DNA of 64,000 bases from positions 62,001-126,000 of the forward strand of contig CADCHE010000006.1 in assembly GCA_902801205.1 (NCBI GenBank). Reading direction: 5' to 3'. Below are positions 35,825-45,203 of this stretch, piece after piece. Under the pieces are notes generated by a model that saw nothing but the letters and a program-made list of their open reading frames with translations, ran no database searches and was not told where the DNA came from. The translations under genes and the position numbers were made by a program. Position 1 is the stretch's first letter. Every line of letters begins with the position of its first letter. The stretch is from an uncultured Bacteroidia bacterium. Lineage in GTDB: Bacteria; Bacteroidota; Bacteroidia; Bacteroidales; UBA932.

Positions 35825-36721
35825 ATGTCCAGCGTCACTACAGCGAACGATCTGCTCCGCAAGGTCAGGAAGATAGAGATCCGTACGCGGGCTCTGTCCC
35901 ATCAGATCTTTGCCGGAGAGTACCACAGTGCCTTCAAGGGCCGCGGAATGGCGTTCAGCGAAGTGCGTGAATACCGTTACGGCGACGATGTGCGCTCGAT
36001 GGACTGGAATGTGACAGCCCGCCTGCGTGCACCGTATGTGAAGGTGTACGAGGAAGAGCGCGAACTGACGGTCGTGCTGCTGATCGATGTCAGTTCTTCC
36101 GGCGCGTTCGGCACGGCGGTCCGGACCAAGCGCGAGCTGATCGCAGAGATCGCCGCCGTGCTGTCCTTCTCCGCCGTCATCAACAACGACAAGGTCGGTG
36201 CCCTGTTCTTCAGCGACCGGGTCGAGAAGTTTATCCCGCCGGGAAAGGGCCGCAGCCACCTGCTGCACATCATCCGCGAAATCATCGAGATGCGGCCTTC
36301 GTCCGGTGCGACCGACATCGGCGGTGCCCTGCGGTTCCTCTCGGGTGCGCTCAAGAAGAAGTGCACGGCGTTCCTGCTGTCGGACATGCTCGACGTGGAC
36401 GCTGAAGGCAACCCCCGTTACGAGGACGCCCTGAAAGTGGCTCGCGGCCGGCACGACCTGTCCGTAATCAAGGTGCACGATCCGCGCGAGCGGACGCTTC
36501 CCGCACTCGGCCTTGTCCGGGTTACCGATCCGGAAACCGGTGCCTCCGCCTGGGTGGATACCGGCCGGCGGAAGATGCGGGCGGCCTATTCCGCCTGGTT
36601 CCGGAACGTGGAAGAGAAAGAGCGGAAACTGTTCGGCAAGTACCGGGTGGATTCCGTCGACCTGGCTACCGACCAGGACTATGTCCGTGGCCTGATGGCC
36701 TTTTTCGGAGGGAAATCATGA
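35825..36721 (+). CDS. DUF58 protein with VWA-like fold
   Basis: The 298-residue soluble protein has the DUF58 motif FKGRGMAFSEVREYRYGDD followed by RSMDWNVTAR, then a VWA-like domain with LLIDVSSSG (DxSxS). DUF58 proteins nearly always follow moxR and are taken as its VWA partner. It lies six bases after moxR and overlaps the next gene by four bases. Confidence 0.93.
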   Translation: MSSVTTANDLLRKVRKIEIRTRALSHQIFAGEYHSAFKGRGMAFSEVREYRYGDDVRSMDWNVTARLRAPYVKVYEEERELTVVLLIDVSSSGAFGTAVRTKRELIAEIAAVLSFSAVINNDKVGALFFSDRVEKFIPPGKGRSHLLHIIREIIEMRPSSGATDIGGALRFLSGALKKKCTAFLLSDMLDVDAEGNPRYEDALKVARGRHDLSVIKVHDPRERTLPALGLVRVTDPETGASAWVDTGRRKMRAAYSAWFRNVEEKERKLFGKYRVDSVDLATDQDYVRGLMAFFGGKS

Positions 36722-37737
36722 TGAGAAGAGTGACCGGGATCCTGCTTTCCGCCCTGGTGGCGTGCACTGCCGTCCTGCCGGCTTCCGCGCAGGCGGGGCG
36801 GGGGATGGTCGTGCCCATGCAGGGCTCGTTCCTGGAGCAGCTCCAGCCGCGGGATTCCGTGCTGATCGCCGACCAGCTGCGCTACGGGGTCCATCTGAAA
36901 GGCATCGCGGAAGGCACGGGCCTCTCCCTGCCGGATTATTCCAAAGGTTTCCGCGACAGCGTGGAGGTCCTCTCGCCCTGGCTGGCCGACACCGTCCGGA
37001 CATACGGCGGCCGGAAGGGACCGAAGTCTTACGACATCGATGCCAGCGTCATCCTCACATCCTTCGATGCGGGGGTGTACGAACTGCCGCCGATCGTGAT
37101 GCTGCGTGCTTCCGGTGCGGACCGCGTGGATACGCTCGTGTTCGATCCGCAGGTCCTCGACGTGCGGACGATGCCTGTGGACACCACGACGTTCGTCCCG
37201 CACGACATCAAGCCGCAGGTCCGCTACCCGCTGACCCTGGCTGAACTGCTGCCGTATGCGGCTGCCGTATGGGCCGTTGCTCTCGCCGGTATCCTGCTCT
37301 GGGTACTCCTCTCCCGCAAGCGGAAGGAAGAAGCCGGCCGGCCGGCCGACCCGCCGCACGTGGTGGCGCTGCGCCGTCTCGACCGCTACCGCGGCAACAA
37401 GTACTGGGCGCCGGAAAAGCAGAAACTGTACTATTCCGGCATTACCGATACGCTCCGCGAGTACATGGCGGCGCGGTTCGGCATCGATGCCATGGAGATG
37501 ACGACGGGTGAGATCTTCGCCGCCCTGCCGCCCGAGTCGTTCCCGGAGGGGCTCCATGATGAGATGCTCGCCCTGTTCCGGACGTCCGACCTGGTGAAGT
37601 TCGCCAAGGGCGTCGCCTCCGACGAAGAGAACGCCGCGGCCCTCCCCGCCGCCGTCCGTTACGTGACGGCAACCTATCAGGAACAGCTTTCCGAAGGGGA
37701 AACCCCGGAGGGCGGAGAAAAAGGAGGTGCGCGCTGA
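36718..37737 (+). CDS. Bat-operon membrane protein (DUF4381-like)
   Basis: The 339-residue protein has a signal peptide (cut near residue 25), a periplasmic beta-rich domain, one membrane helix (about 178-200: LPYAAAVWAVALAGILLWVLL) and a cytoplasmic helical domain (LYYSGITDTLREYMAARFGI). The cytoplasmic part resembles the C-terminal region of BatD. Proteins of this layout occupy this place in many Bacteroidota Bat operons and have no assigned activity. The start overlaps DUF58 (ATGA) and the end overlaps batA by one base. Confidence 0.8.
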   Translation: MMRRVTGILLSALVACTAVLPASAQAGRGMVVPMQGSFLEQLQPRDSVLIADQLRYGVHLKGIAEGTGLSLPDYSKGFRDSVEVLSPWLADTVRTYGGRKGPKSYDIDASVILTSFDAGVYELPPIVMLRASGADRVDTLVFDPQVLDVRTMPVDTTTFVPHDIKPQVRYPLTLAELLPYAAAVWAVALAGILLWVLLSRKRKEEAGRPADPPHVVALRRLDRYRGNKYWAPEKQKLYYSGITDTLREYMAARFGIDAMEMTTGEIFAALPPESFPEGLHDEMLALFRTSDLVKFAKGVASDEENAAALPAAVRYVTATYQEQLSEGETPEGGEKGGAR

Positions 37738-38723
37738 TGTTCTTCGAGTATCCCCGTCTGCTCTGGCTCCTTGCCGTCCCGGCCCTCCTCGTGGCGCACT
37801 ACGTGTACCTCGAATGGTCCGGCCGCCGGCCGGCCCTGCACGTCTCCTCCCTCGTGCCTTGGCGCATCGTCCCTTCCCGGGCCGCAGCCGTCCTTCGCCA
37901 CCTGCCGTTCGTGCTGCGCACGGCCGCCCTGTGCCTGATCGTCGTCGCCATCGCGCGGCCCCGGTCTTCCACCAAGGTGGAACGGATCGACACCGAAGGC
38001 ATCGACATCGTCCTGGCCATGGACGTCTCCACGAGCATGCTGGCCCGTGACTTCACTCCGGACCGCATCAGCGCGGCCAAGGATATCGCCATCGAGTTCA
38101 TCTCCCAGCGGGTGACGGACCGGATGGGCATCGTCGTCTTCGCAGGCGAGAGTTACACCCAGTGCCCCCTGACGACGGACCGGGCGACCCTCATCAACCT
38201 GATGAAGGAGATTTCCACCGACCTCATCGAGGACGGGACGGCCATCGGCAACGGACTCGCCACCGCGGTGGCGCGGATGCAGGATTCCGACGTGCCGAGC
38301 CGGGTCGTGATCCTGCTGACCGACGGTGTGAACAACAGCGGTGAGATCGCCCCGCTGACAGCCGCGGAAATCGCCAAGAACTACGGAATCCGCATCTACA
38401 CGATCGGCGTCGGCGCCAACGGGGAGGCCCCCTTCCCGGTGATGACGCCCTGGGGCATGGACATCCAGCCGCGCAAGGTGGAAATCGACGAGGCCCTGCT
38501 CGGACAGATCGCCTCGATGACGGGCGGCCGCTATTTCCGGGCGACGGACAACACGAAACTATCGGAAATCTACGCCGAGATCGGCAAGATGGAGAAAGCC
38601 CGGACGACCGTCGACAGTTTCCCGGTCTACAAGGAGCTTTTCGGTGGCTACGCCCTTGCGGCGCTGATCCTGCTCCTGCTGGAGGCGTTGTTGCGTTTGT
38701 TCAGTAAAAGGAGGTTGGTATGA
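37737..38723 (+). CDS. batA: BatA, VWA-domain membrane protein
   Basis: The 328-residue protein has two N-terminal membrane helices, a VWA domain with an intact metal-binding site (AMDVSTSM, later T and D residues) and a C-terminal helix (about 298-318). A strong AAGGAGG stands before the start, unusual here. Bat proteins help anaerobic Bacteroides survive oxygen exposure, by an unknown mechanism. It overlaps batB by four bases. Confidence 0.93.
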   Translation: MFFEYPRLLWLLAVPALLVAHYVYLEWSGRRPALHVSSLVPWRIVPSRAAAVLRHLPFVLRTAALCLIVVAIARPRSSTKVERIDTEGIDIVLAMDVSTSMLARDFTPDRISAAKDIAIEFISQRVTDRMGIVVFAGESYTQCPLTTDRATLINLMKEISTDLIEDGTAIGNGLATAVARMQDSDVPSRVVILLTDGVNNSGEIAPLTAAEIAKNYGIRIYTIGVGANGEAPFPVMTPWGMDIQPRKVEIDEALLGQIASMTGGRYFRATDNTKLSEIYAEIGKMEKARTTVDSFPVYKELFGGYALAALILLLLEALLRLFSKRRLV

Positions 38724-39742
38724 TCATCTTCGCTGCATCCCGCTATCTGCTGCTTCTGCTGCTGATCCCGTTCTTCTTCGTGGCGGAGGCCGTCCTGGGC
38801 CGTCTGCGGAAGAATCGGGTGCGCGCCATGGGCGACGAGACCCTGGTGGAGGCGCTGATGCAGGAGCGTTCCCGCTCCAAGCGCTGGATCCGCTGCGTGC
38901 TCTATTCGCTGGCCTTTTTCTTCTTCGTGATCGGCCTGGCCCGTCCGCAGATCGGCGCGAAGCTCAAGGAGCACAAGATCCGCGGCGCCGAGATCGTCAT
39001 CGCCCTGGACGTTTCGAATTCCATGCGGGCCGAGGACTACTCGCCGAACCGCCTGGAACGCGCCAAACTGGCGATTTCCCGCCTGGCGGACCGTCTGAAG
39101 GACGACCGGATCGGGTTGGTGATCTTCGCCGGCACCTCTTTCGTCCAGCTGCCCGTGACGGCGGACTACGTGAGCGCCAAAATGTTCCTGAACTCCATTT
39201 CCACCGCCTCTGTCCCGGTGCAGGGAACGGCGATCGGGGACGCAATCCACACGGCCGCGAAGAGTTTCAGCGCCCAGAGCGAGCACAGCCGCGCCATCAT
39301 CCTCATCACGGACGGCGAGAACCATGAAGACGATGCGGTGGCGGCCGCGAAAGAGGCGGCGGAAGCCGGCATCAAGGTCTATGCGATCGGCGTCGGATCC
39401 GCCGACGGTGTGCCGATCCCGACCGATGACGGCCTGCTGCGCGACAATACGGGGAACATCGTCGTCACGCGCCTGGACGAGCCGGCGCTGATGGAGATTG
39501 CCTCGGCCGGCGGCGGGGCCTATGTCCATGCCGGAAACGAGGAATTCGGCCTGGCGCCGATTGTCGACGACATCCGCAAGATGGAAGCCGAGGAGTTCAG
39601 TTCCGTGGTGTTCGAGGAGTACGACGAGCAGTTCATGTACTTCTTCGCCATCGCCCTGTTCTTCTTCGTGCTGGAGATGCTGGTGGGCGACCGCCGTTCG
39701 TCCCGCCGGCTGTTCGAACAAAACAAGGAGGAAGTGAGATGA
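38720..39742 (+). CDS. batB: BatB, VWA-domain membrane protein
   Basis: The 340-residue paralogue of BatA has two N-terminal helices, a VWA domain with ALDVSNSM, and a C-terminal helix (about 305-325). BatA and BatB are thought to form a membrane complex with BatC-E. The start ATGA overlap with batA and the same kind of overlap with batC suggest strict co-translation. Confidence 0.93.
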   Translation: MIIFAASRYLLLLLLIPFFFVAEAVLGRLRKNRVRAMGDETLVEALMQERSRSKRWIRCVLYSLAFFFFVIGLARPQIGAKLKEHKIRGAEIVIALDVSNSMRAEDYSPNRLERAKLAISRLADRLKDDRIGLVIFAGTSFVQLPVTADYVSAKMFLNSISTASVPVQGTAIGDAIHTAAKSFSAQSEHSRAIILITDGENHEDDAVAAAKEAAEAGIKVYAIGVGSADGVPIPTDDGLLRDNTGNIVVTRLDEPALMEIASAGGGAYVHAGNEEFGLAPIVDDIRKMEAEEFSSVVFEEYDEQFMYFFAIALFFFVLEMLVGDRRSSRRLFEQNKEEVR

Positions 39743-40497
39743 CAGCAAGCATGTGGATGAGAACCTTCTGGACCGCCGCCCTGCTGACGGCTGCCGCGCT
39801 GACGGCTTCCGCACAGGCGGACCGCCGCGAGGTACGTCAGGGCAACCGCTTGTTCAAGAAAGGGGAGTGGGCTTCTGCGGAGATTGCCTACCGCAAGGCG
39901 CAGGTCAAGGATACGGCCTCTTTCGCCGCTTCCTACGACCTGGCTTCGAGCCTGTACCGGCAGGAGCGTTACGACGATGCCGGGGCGGCGCTTGATGCGG
40001 TGAAGGAGACGGCTCCCGTTTCCGCCCACGCGGCGGACTGGTATTTCAACCGGGGAGACGTCGCCTTGCAGAAAAAGGACTATAAGGCAGCCGTGGACGC
40101 TTTCCGCGAGTCCTTGCTGCGCCGTCCGGACGACCTGGAGGCGAAAGAGAACTACATCTATGCCAAGCTGATGCTGAAAGAGGAAGGAAACGGTGGTGGA
40201 GGCGGAGACCAGAACCAGGACCAGAACCAGGATCAGGACCAGAACCAGGACCAGGACCAGAACCAGGATCAGAACCAGAATCAGAACCAGGATCAGAACC
40301 AGAATCAGGACCAAAATCAGAACCAGAATCAGGGTGATGGCCAGGCCCAGGGCCAGCCGCAGGAGCAGAAGATCTCCCCGCAGCAGGCACAGCAGATGCT
40401 GAAAGCCATCCAGGCCAAGGAGAAAGAAACGCAGGAAAAGGTCGGCAAGGAGAAAGCCGCCCTCCTGAAGTCCCGTCAGAAAGAAAAGAACTGGTAA
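39739..40497 (+). CDS. batC: BatC, TPR protein with Asp/Asn-Gln repeat
   Basis: The 252-residue protein has a signal peptide (cut near ASAQA), two or three TPR repeats (GNRLFKKGEWASAEIAYRKA and later units, about 30-150), then a low-complexity run of alternating Asp-Gln and Asn-Gln dipeptides (about 157-198) and a Lys/Glu-rich tail. The TPR part is typical of BatC, which binds partner Bat proteins in the periplasm. The dipeptide run is encoded by a hexanucleotide-like repeat. Confidence 0.9.
   Translation: MTASMWMRTFWTAALLTAAALTASAQADRREVRQGNRLFKKGEWASAEIAYRKAQVKDTASFAASYDLASSLYRQERYDDAGAALDAVKETAPVSAHAADWYFNRGDVALQKKDYKAAVDAFRESLLRRPDDLEAKENYIYAKLMLKEEGNGGGGGDQNQDQNQDQDQNQDQDQNQDQNQNQNQDQNQNQDQNQNQNQGDGQAQGQPQEQKISPQQAQQMLKAIQAKEKETQEKVGKEKAALLKSRQKEKNW
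40206..40332 (+). repeat. Hexanucleotide tandem repeat in batC
   Basis: About 21 units of six bases, CAG followed by GAC/GAT or AAC/AAT, encode the (D/N)Q run. Gains or losses of units keep the reading frame, so linker length could vary between strains. Confidence 0.85.
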
Positions 40498-40506
40498 GTG
40501 GAGCGT

Positions 40507-43254
40507 ATGAAAAGATTGTTGTTTTTGCTCGGCTTTCTGCCGTTCATTTTCCCTTCCGTCATGGCCGCCCAGCCGGCCATCAAGGTGCAGGCCCCGGACG
40601 TCGTCGCGCTCGACGAACAGTTCAACGTGACCTTCATCATCGACGACGAAAAATCCCCCAAGGATTTCTCCTGGTCGGTCGGAGATGATTTCCAACTGGT
40701 CTGGGGGCCGCAGAAAGGCTCTTCCACCAGTGTTTCAATCATCAATGGGAAGAAGACTTCGTCCCATCAGACCACCTATACGTACATCCTGATCCCGAAG
40801 ACGAAGGGAACCTTTTCCCTGGGCGCGGCGCATGCGACCCTGGGCGGTGCGGAAATCGCTTCTGCTCCGTTTTCCATCCAGGTCGTGACGGACGGCGCAT
40901 CTTCCTCCGCCCCTTCCGGCGGTGCGTCTTCCGGCGGGCAGGGCTCTTCCGGTTCGTCCGAAGAGCGGAACCGCAAGGCGGCTTCGACCGGCGAGATCGC
41001 CTCGGAGGACCTCTTCCTCCGGCTTTCCCTGAGCCGGACGAACGTGGTGCTCGGGGAGCCGGTGACGGCCACGCTCAAACTGTACCAGCGGGTCAACATC
41101 GCCGGTTTCGAGAATGCCAAGTTCCCGGCATTCAATGGTTTCTGGAGCCAGGAGACCTATTCGCCCACCAATATCGAATTCCATCGCGAGAGCATCGACG
41201 ACAAGATTTATGACACGGCCGTGCTGCGCTCCTGGGTGCTGATCCCCCAGCAGCCCGGCACCATCTCGATCGATCCGGCGGAACTGGTCTGCCTGGTCAA
41301 CGTGCGGGCCGCCACCGGCCGCTCCTCCAATCCGCTCGACATCTTCTTCCAGGACGAATTCCGGACGATCCGCAAGCGCGTGACCACGCCTGCGCTCCGC
41401 GTGGCGGTCTCTCCGCTGCCGGCGGGGGCGCCTGCGTCCTTCGGCGGGGGCGTGGGCAGTTTCGGCATTTCCGCGCACCTGTCCTCCGATGCGGTCAAGA
41501 CCCACGATGCGGCCTCGCTCGTGATCACGGTGACCGGCCGGGGCAATGTCTCGCTGCTCGAGGAACCGAAGGTTTCTTTCCCGCCGGATTTTGAAGTCTA
41601 TGACACGCGTACCACGGAGAATACCGACAAGTCGACCGGCCGCACCAGCGGCAGCAAGACCTTCGAATATCCCTTCATCCCCCGCAGTCACGGCGAGTTT
41701 GAAATCCCGCCTGTAGAGTACTCCTATTATGATGTCTCTGCCGGGAAGTATGTCACGTTGCGGACGGATCCGCTGCCCGTCAAGGTGCAGAAGGGAAAAG
41801 GTTCGGACGCTTCCGCGCCGGTCGCTTCCGCGCCTGCGCAGCCGGGGGTGGACCGCCGCGACGTACGCAGCCTCGCCGACGACATCCGCTTCGTCTATAC
41901 CGGGGCGTCCTCCCTGCGGACGGAAGGGGCCTTCTTCCTCGGTTCGGGCTGGTTCTGGCTGCTGCTGGGCCTGCTTCTCGCCGGTGCCGCCGCGGCGTAT
42001 CTCTTCCTGCGGAAGGCGGAGGCGATTCGCTCGGATGCCGCCCTCAGCCGCAACCGCAAGGCGACGCGGATGGCTCTCGGACGCTTGAAACAGGCGAAGG
42101 AATACCTCGACAAGAACCTGTACACCGCATTTTACGAGGAATTGCACCGGGCGCTGCTCGGCTATGTTTCGGACAAACTGGGAATGGACATGACGGAAAT
42201 CAACAACGAGAACATCGCGGCTACGCTCTCCGACCGCGGCGTCGCACAGGAGCAGGTGGCATCGTTCACCGGTCTGCTGGACGCCTGCGCCTTTGCCCGC
42301 TATGCTCCGGATGCGGGGCATGAAGCGATGCGCTCCCATTACGACGGTGCCGTAGCGGCCATTTCGGCCATCGACGGCAGCCTGAAGGCTCCTTCCCGTC
42401 CGAAGACGGGGGGAACGGCGATGCTGCTTGTGTTGCTCTCCTTGTCGCTGGGATTCCCGGCCTTCTCGCAGGACGACGGGGCCGCCGGTATGGTGGTTGT
42501 CCCTGCGGCCGATTCCACCGCCCTGCAGGCCGGACCTGCAGGGGACGCGGAGTCGTCCGACGAGACGCTGTGGCAGGAAGGACTCGACGCCTATGCGGAC
42601 GGCTTTTACGACGTGGCGGCACAACGCTGGAACGCCCTGCTTGCCCGCGGAAAATCTTCCGCAGCCCTGTACTGCAACCTCGGAGACGCCTGTTTCCGGC
42701 AGGGAAACTATCCTTCCGCCATTCTCCATTACGAGCGGGCGCTGAAGATGAACCCTTCCTGGGCGGATGCGCGGTACAACCTGGAACTGTGCAGCCGTTA
42801 TGTCCAGGACCGGATCGATCCGGTGCCCGAGTTCGTCCTCAAGAGCCTGGCACGGAAGGTCTGTTACCTGCTGGATGCTGACCACTGGACGGTGCTGTTC
42901 CTGCTCTTCCTCGGCGGCGCGCTGGCCCTGACCCTGCTCTTCCTGCTGTCACATACGCCCCGGTTCCGCCGCATGGGCTTCTTTTGCGGCATCGCCCTCT
43001 ATCTGCTGGCCGCGACGGCCCTGGGATGCGCCCTGTGGCAGAAATCCGCTTTCAACCAGGCCGACCAGGCCATCGTGATGGCCCCCGTCGCTCCTGTCAA
43101 GAGCAGTCCTTCCGATGGTCAGACGACCGACCTCTTCGTCCTGCATGAAGGGACGAAGGTGACGGTTCTGGACAGCGTGGGCGACTGGCGCAACATCCGT
43201 CTGTCCGACGGCCGGCAGGGCTGGATCGCCGCCGGCGATATCGAGATTATCTGA
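40507..43254 (+). CDS. batD-batE: BatD-BatE fusion protein
   Basis: A single frame of 915 residues joins two proteins usually encoded separately. Residues 1-635 are BatD: signal peptide, periplasmic immunoglobulin-like domains, a membrane helix (about 481-503) and a cytoplasmic helical domain. At 639-655 a hydrophobic stretch starting MLLVLLSLSLGFPAFSQ looks like the signal peptide of the former BatE. A TPR domain follows (about 690-775), then two helices (about 793-845) and a C-terminal SH3-like domain. The internal signal-like segment would carry the TPR part back to the periplasm. ATG 40507 was chosen over a GTG directly after the batC stop. Confidence 0.88.
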   Translation: MKRLLFLLGFLPFIFPSVMAAQPAIKVQAPDVVALDEQFNVTFIIDDEKSPKDFSWSVGDDFQLVWGPQKGSSTSVSIINGKKTSSHQTTYTYILIPKTKGTFSLGAAHATLGGAEIASAPFSIQVVTDGASSSAPSGGASSGGQGSSGSSEERNRKAASTGEIASEDLFLRLSLSRTNVVLGEPVTATLKLYQRVNIAGFENAKFPAFNGFWSQETYSPTNIEFHRESIDDKIYDTAVLRSWVLIPQQPGTISIDPAELVCLVNVRAATGRSSNPLDIFFQDEFRTIRKRVTTPALRVAVSPLPAGAPASFGGGVGSFGISAHLSSDAVKTHDAASLVITVTGRGNVSLLEEPKVSFPPDFEVYDTRTTENTDKSTGRTSGSKTFEYPFIPRSHGEFEIPPVEYSYYDVSAGKYVTLRTDPLPVKVQKGKGSDASAPVASAPAQPGVDRRDVRSLADDIRFVYTGASSLRTEGAFFLGSGWFWLLLGLLLAGAAAAYLFLRKAEAIRSDAALSRNRKATRMALGRLKQAKEYLDKNLYTAFYEELHRALLGYVSDKLGMDMTEINNENIAATLSDRGVAQEQVASFTGLLDACAFARYAPDAGHEAMRSHYDGAVAAISAIDGSLKAPSRPKTGGTAMLLVLLSLSLGFPAFSQDDGAAGMVVVPAADSTALQAGPAGDAESSDETLWQEGLDAYADGFYDVAAQRWNALLARGKSSAALYCNLGDACFRQGNYPSAILHYERALKMNPSWADARYNLELCSRYVQDRIDPVPEFVLKSLARKVCYLLDADHWTVLFLLFLGGALALTLLFLLSHTPRFRRMGFFCGIALYLLAATALGCALWQKSAFNQADQAIVMAPVAPVKSSPSDGQTTDLFVLHEGTKVTVLDSVGDWRNIRLSDGRQGWIAAGDIEII

Positions 43255-43264
43255 GAAAACGCCT

Positions 43265-44995
43265 TTACAGCGTCTGCCCGCCGATGAACTCCCGCATGAT
43301 GGACGTCGGCGGGATCGCTGCGATTTCGTCCGGCGCCAGCGCGACGATGTAACCCAGGAACTTGAGCAGGCGCACCGCCTCCGAGTAGGCCGGAGAAACC
43401 GGCGAGATGCGGCGCAGCAGCGGCTCGGCGTAGTACTTCAGCATCGGCAGTTCGAAGAGGAGGGCGGAGTTGAAGAGGATGTCCGCGTTCTCCTGGAACG
43501 GGAAGATGTTCTTGCTTTCGCCGCGCCGGACGCTGTTCCAGCGGCAGATCGTGTTCTCCGGGGTGATGCCGCGGACGCGGTTGTCGCGGACGATGCGGCG
43601 CAGCAGCCGGTTGTCGGAAGTCGACAGGTTGTTGTTCTCGTCGAGGTTGAGCGAGGTAAGGGCGGAGACGTAGACGCGGAAGATTTTGGAGTCGTCCACG
43701 GCGGAGGTCATCTCCGGATTGAGGGCGTGGATGCCTTCCATGATGAGGATGTCATTCTCCTCCAGGTGCAGCTTGTTGCCGACATACGTCCGGCAGCCCT
43801 GCTTGAAGTCGAATTTCGGGACTTCCACTTCCTTCCCGTCCAGCAGGTCGTTCAGCTGGCTGTTCAGCAGTTCGAGGTCCATCGCATACAGCGACTCGAA
43901 GTCGTATTCTCCGTTCTCGTCCTTCGGGGTGTGCTCCCGGTCGACGAAATAGTTGTCCAGTTCGATGACTTTCGGGTTCAGGCCCAGGACCTTGCACTGC
44001 AGCGCAATCCGGAGCGAAGAGGACGTCTTCCCGCTGGAAGACGGTCCGGCGAGCATCACGATCTTCTTGGACGCGCGGTTCTCGAAGATCTTGTCGGCGA
44101 TGTGTGCGTATCCGCGTTCGTGCAGTGACTCCGCCATGTTGATCAGTTCCACCGCCTTCCCGGACAGGATCTTCCGGTTGAGCGTGGCCACGTTCTCGAT
44201 GCCGACGATGGCGCACCAGTCGGAATACTCCTTCAATGTCGTTGCGATCTTGCTCTGGCGGCGCATCGGCATCACTTTCGTGAAATCGTTCATCGTCGGC
44301 GGCTGCAGGCAGAATCCGTCGCCGATGCCGGTGATGTCGAAGATCTTCAGGCAGCCGGTCGAGGGGACCAGGGGGCCGTGGAACGAGTCTGCCAGCCCGT
44401 CCAGGTAGTAGACGTTGCAGTAGAAGGCGCCGATGCTGCCCTGCAGGTCGGCTTTCGCATCCTGCCCGTTGGCCCGGAAGACCTCCGTCGCCTCGTCGAC
44501 ATGCAGTTTTACTTTCGTGAACGGCAGATCGGCCGCGACAATCTCCTGCATCTTCTCCTTGATCCGGTCCAGTTCTTCGTCGCGGAGGAAGTACGGCCGG
44601 GGACGGCCGTCCTCCATGCGGGTGCGCTCATGCAGCTCGCAGTACAGGCCGCTGGGCAGGGAGTGGTCGATCACCAGGAGTTTCTCCGGGTACAGTTCCC
44701 GGATGGCCTTCTGCAGGACGAAGCAGAGGGAACGGAGGTAGGACCTGCGCCCGTCCGCATGGTTGTAGGCGATGAATTCCACCTGGTGGAACATCATCAG
44801 GTGGTTGGCCAGTTCCTTGAGTTTGTTGTCCACCAAGGCGGCGATCACCTGGAGCCGCACGCCCGTCTTCGTGTCGATGACCGAGTCGATCCCGGTGTGT
44901 TTCATCAGCCCGAAAAGGTCGGTGCCGCGTTCTACTTCGTAGGTTTTGCCGTCGTTGACGCAGTATACGCTGATAAGGTCTTTCTTCTTTGCCAT
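43265..44995 (-). CDS. TGS and uridine-kinase-like domain protein
   Basis: The 576-residue protein starts at ATG 44995; the frame is open upstream but there it crosses the promoter region. Residues 1-60 are TGS-like, 70-240 resemble the editing/second additional domain of threonyl-tRNA synthetase (including HADGRRSYLRSL), and 310-520 form a P-loop kinase of the uridine kinase/phosphoribulokinase family with Walker A GPSSSGKT at 317-324. This three-part protein is widespread in Bacteroidota and Firmicutes and is usually called nucleoside kinase; its substrate is unproven. It converges on batDE with a 10-base gap. Confidence 0.88.
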   Translation of the reverse strand: MAKKKDLISVYCVNDGKTYEVERGTDLFGLMKHTGIDSVIDTKTGVRLQVIAALVDNKLKELANHLMMFHQVEFIAYNHADGRRSYLRSLCFVLQKAIRELYPEKLLVIDHSLPSGLYCELHERTRMEDGRPRPYFLRDEELDRIKEKMQEIVAADLPFTKVKLHVDEATEVFRANGQDAKADLQGSIGAFYCNVYYLDGLADSFHGPLVPSTGCLKIFDITGIGDGFCLQPPTMNDFTKVMPMRRQSKIATTLKEYSDWCAIVGIENVATLNRKILSGKAVELINMAESLHERGYAHIADKIFENRASKKIVMLAGPSSSGKTSSSLRIALQCKVLGLNPKVIELDNYFVDREHTPKDENGEYDFESLYAMDLELLNSQLNDLLDGKEVEVPKFDFKQGCRTYVGNKLHLEENDILIMEGIHALNPEMTSAVDDSKIFRVYVSALTSLNLDENNNLSTSDNRLLRRIVRDNRVRGITPENTICRWNSVRRGESKNIFPFQENADILFNSALLFELPMLKYYAEPLLRRISPVSPAYSEAVRLLKFLGYIVALAPDEIAAIPPTSIMREFIGGQTL

Positions 44996-45018
44996 GATTC
45001 GCTGTTTACCATTTCTTA

Positions 45019-45026
45019 CAAAGTTA
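45019..45026 (-). promoter_or_regulatory. Candidate -7 box for the TGS-kinase gene
   Basis: TAACTTTG on the minus strand, 24 bases before the ATG at 44995 and just downstream of a strong minus-strand terminator. Confidence 0.6.
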
Positions 45027-45038
45027 ATATTTTTCGGC

Positions 45039-45072
45039 AAAAAAAGGAGGATGACCACTCCGGCCATCCTCC
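45039..45072 (-). terminator. Strong rho-independent terminator (minus strand)
   Basis: GGAGGATGGCC and GGTCATCCTCC form an 11-base stem with one mismatch and a five-base loop, followed by seven T residues on the minus strand. No minus-strand protein gene ends here, so it must terminate a short transcript starting further up, or act as an attenuator in the leader of the TGS-kinase gene. Confidence 0.85.
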
Positions 45073-45199
45073 CTGCAGTCGGGTACGGTCACCGGCGTGA
45101 CAAGCAGGGAATAACCGCCCTCCTGATGCTCAATAAGGCCGACGCCGTCATACGTCTCTGAACTTTGCGATGATTTCCAGCGGATGTCCGGTTCCGTAT
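45073..45199 (-). ncRNA. Candidate small RNA, attenuator leader or decayed small gene
   Basis: A -7 box at 45204-45211 and the terminator at 45039-45072 define a possible minus-strand transcript of about 160 bases. It fits no riboswitch class I could recall (TPP, FMN, SAM, cobalamin, c-di-GMP and preQ1 considered). Two out-of-phase stretches read like protein, ELYGTGHPLEIIAKFRD and YDGVGLIEHQEGGYSLL, joined by a single-base shift, and a short ATG frame (MKKIEKTFLEKRKIYF) enters the first by deletion of one T. That would suit a pseudogene or an assembly error. The remaining 45212-45317 is AT-rich with no gene. Confidence 0.4.
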
Positions 45200-45203
45200 A
45201 ATT

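Noticed and set aside
43265..45067. A longer kinase protein starting at 45067
   Set aside because: The extra codons cover the terminator stem, the -7 box and AT-rich leader; MAKKKDL at 44995 is the natural start.
45073..45199. Known riboswitch ahead of the TGS-kinase gene
   Set aside because: No conserved core of the TPP, FMN, SAM, cobalamin, c-di-GMP or preQ1 classes was visible.
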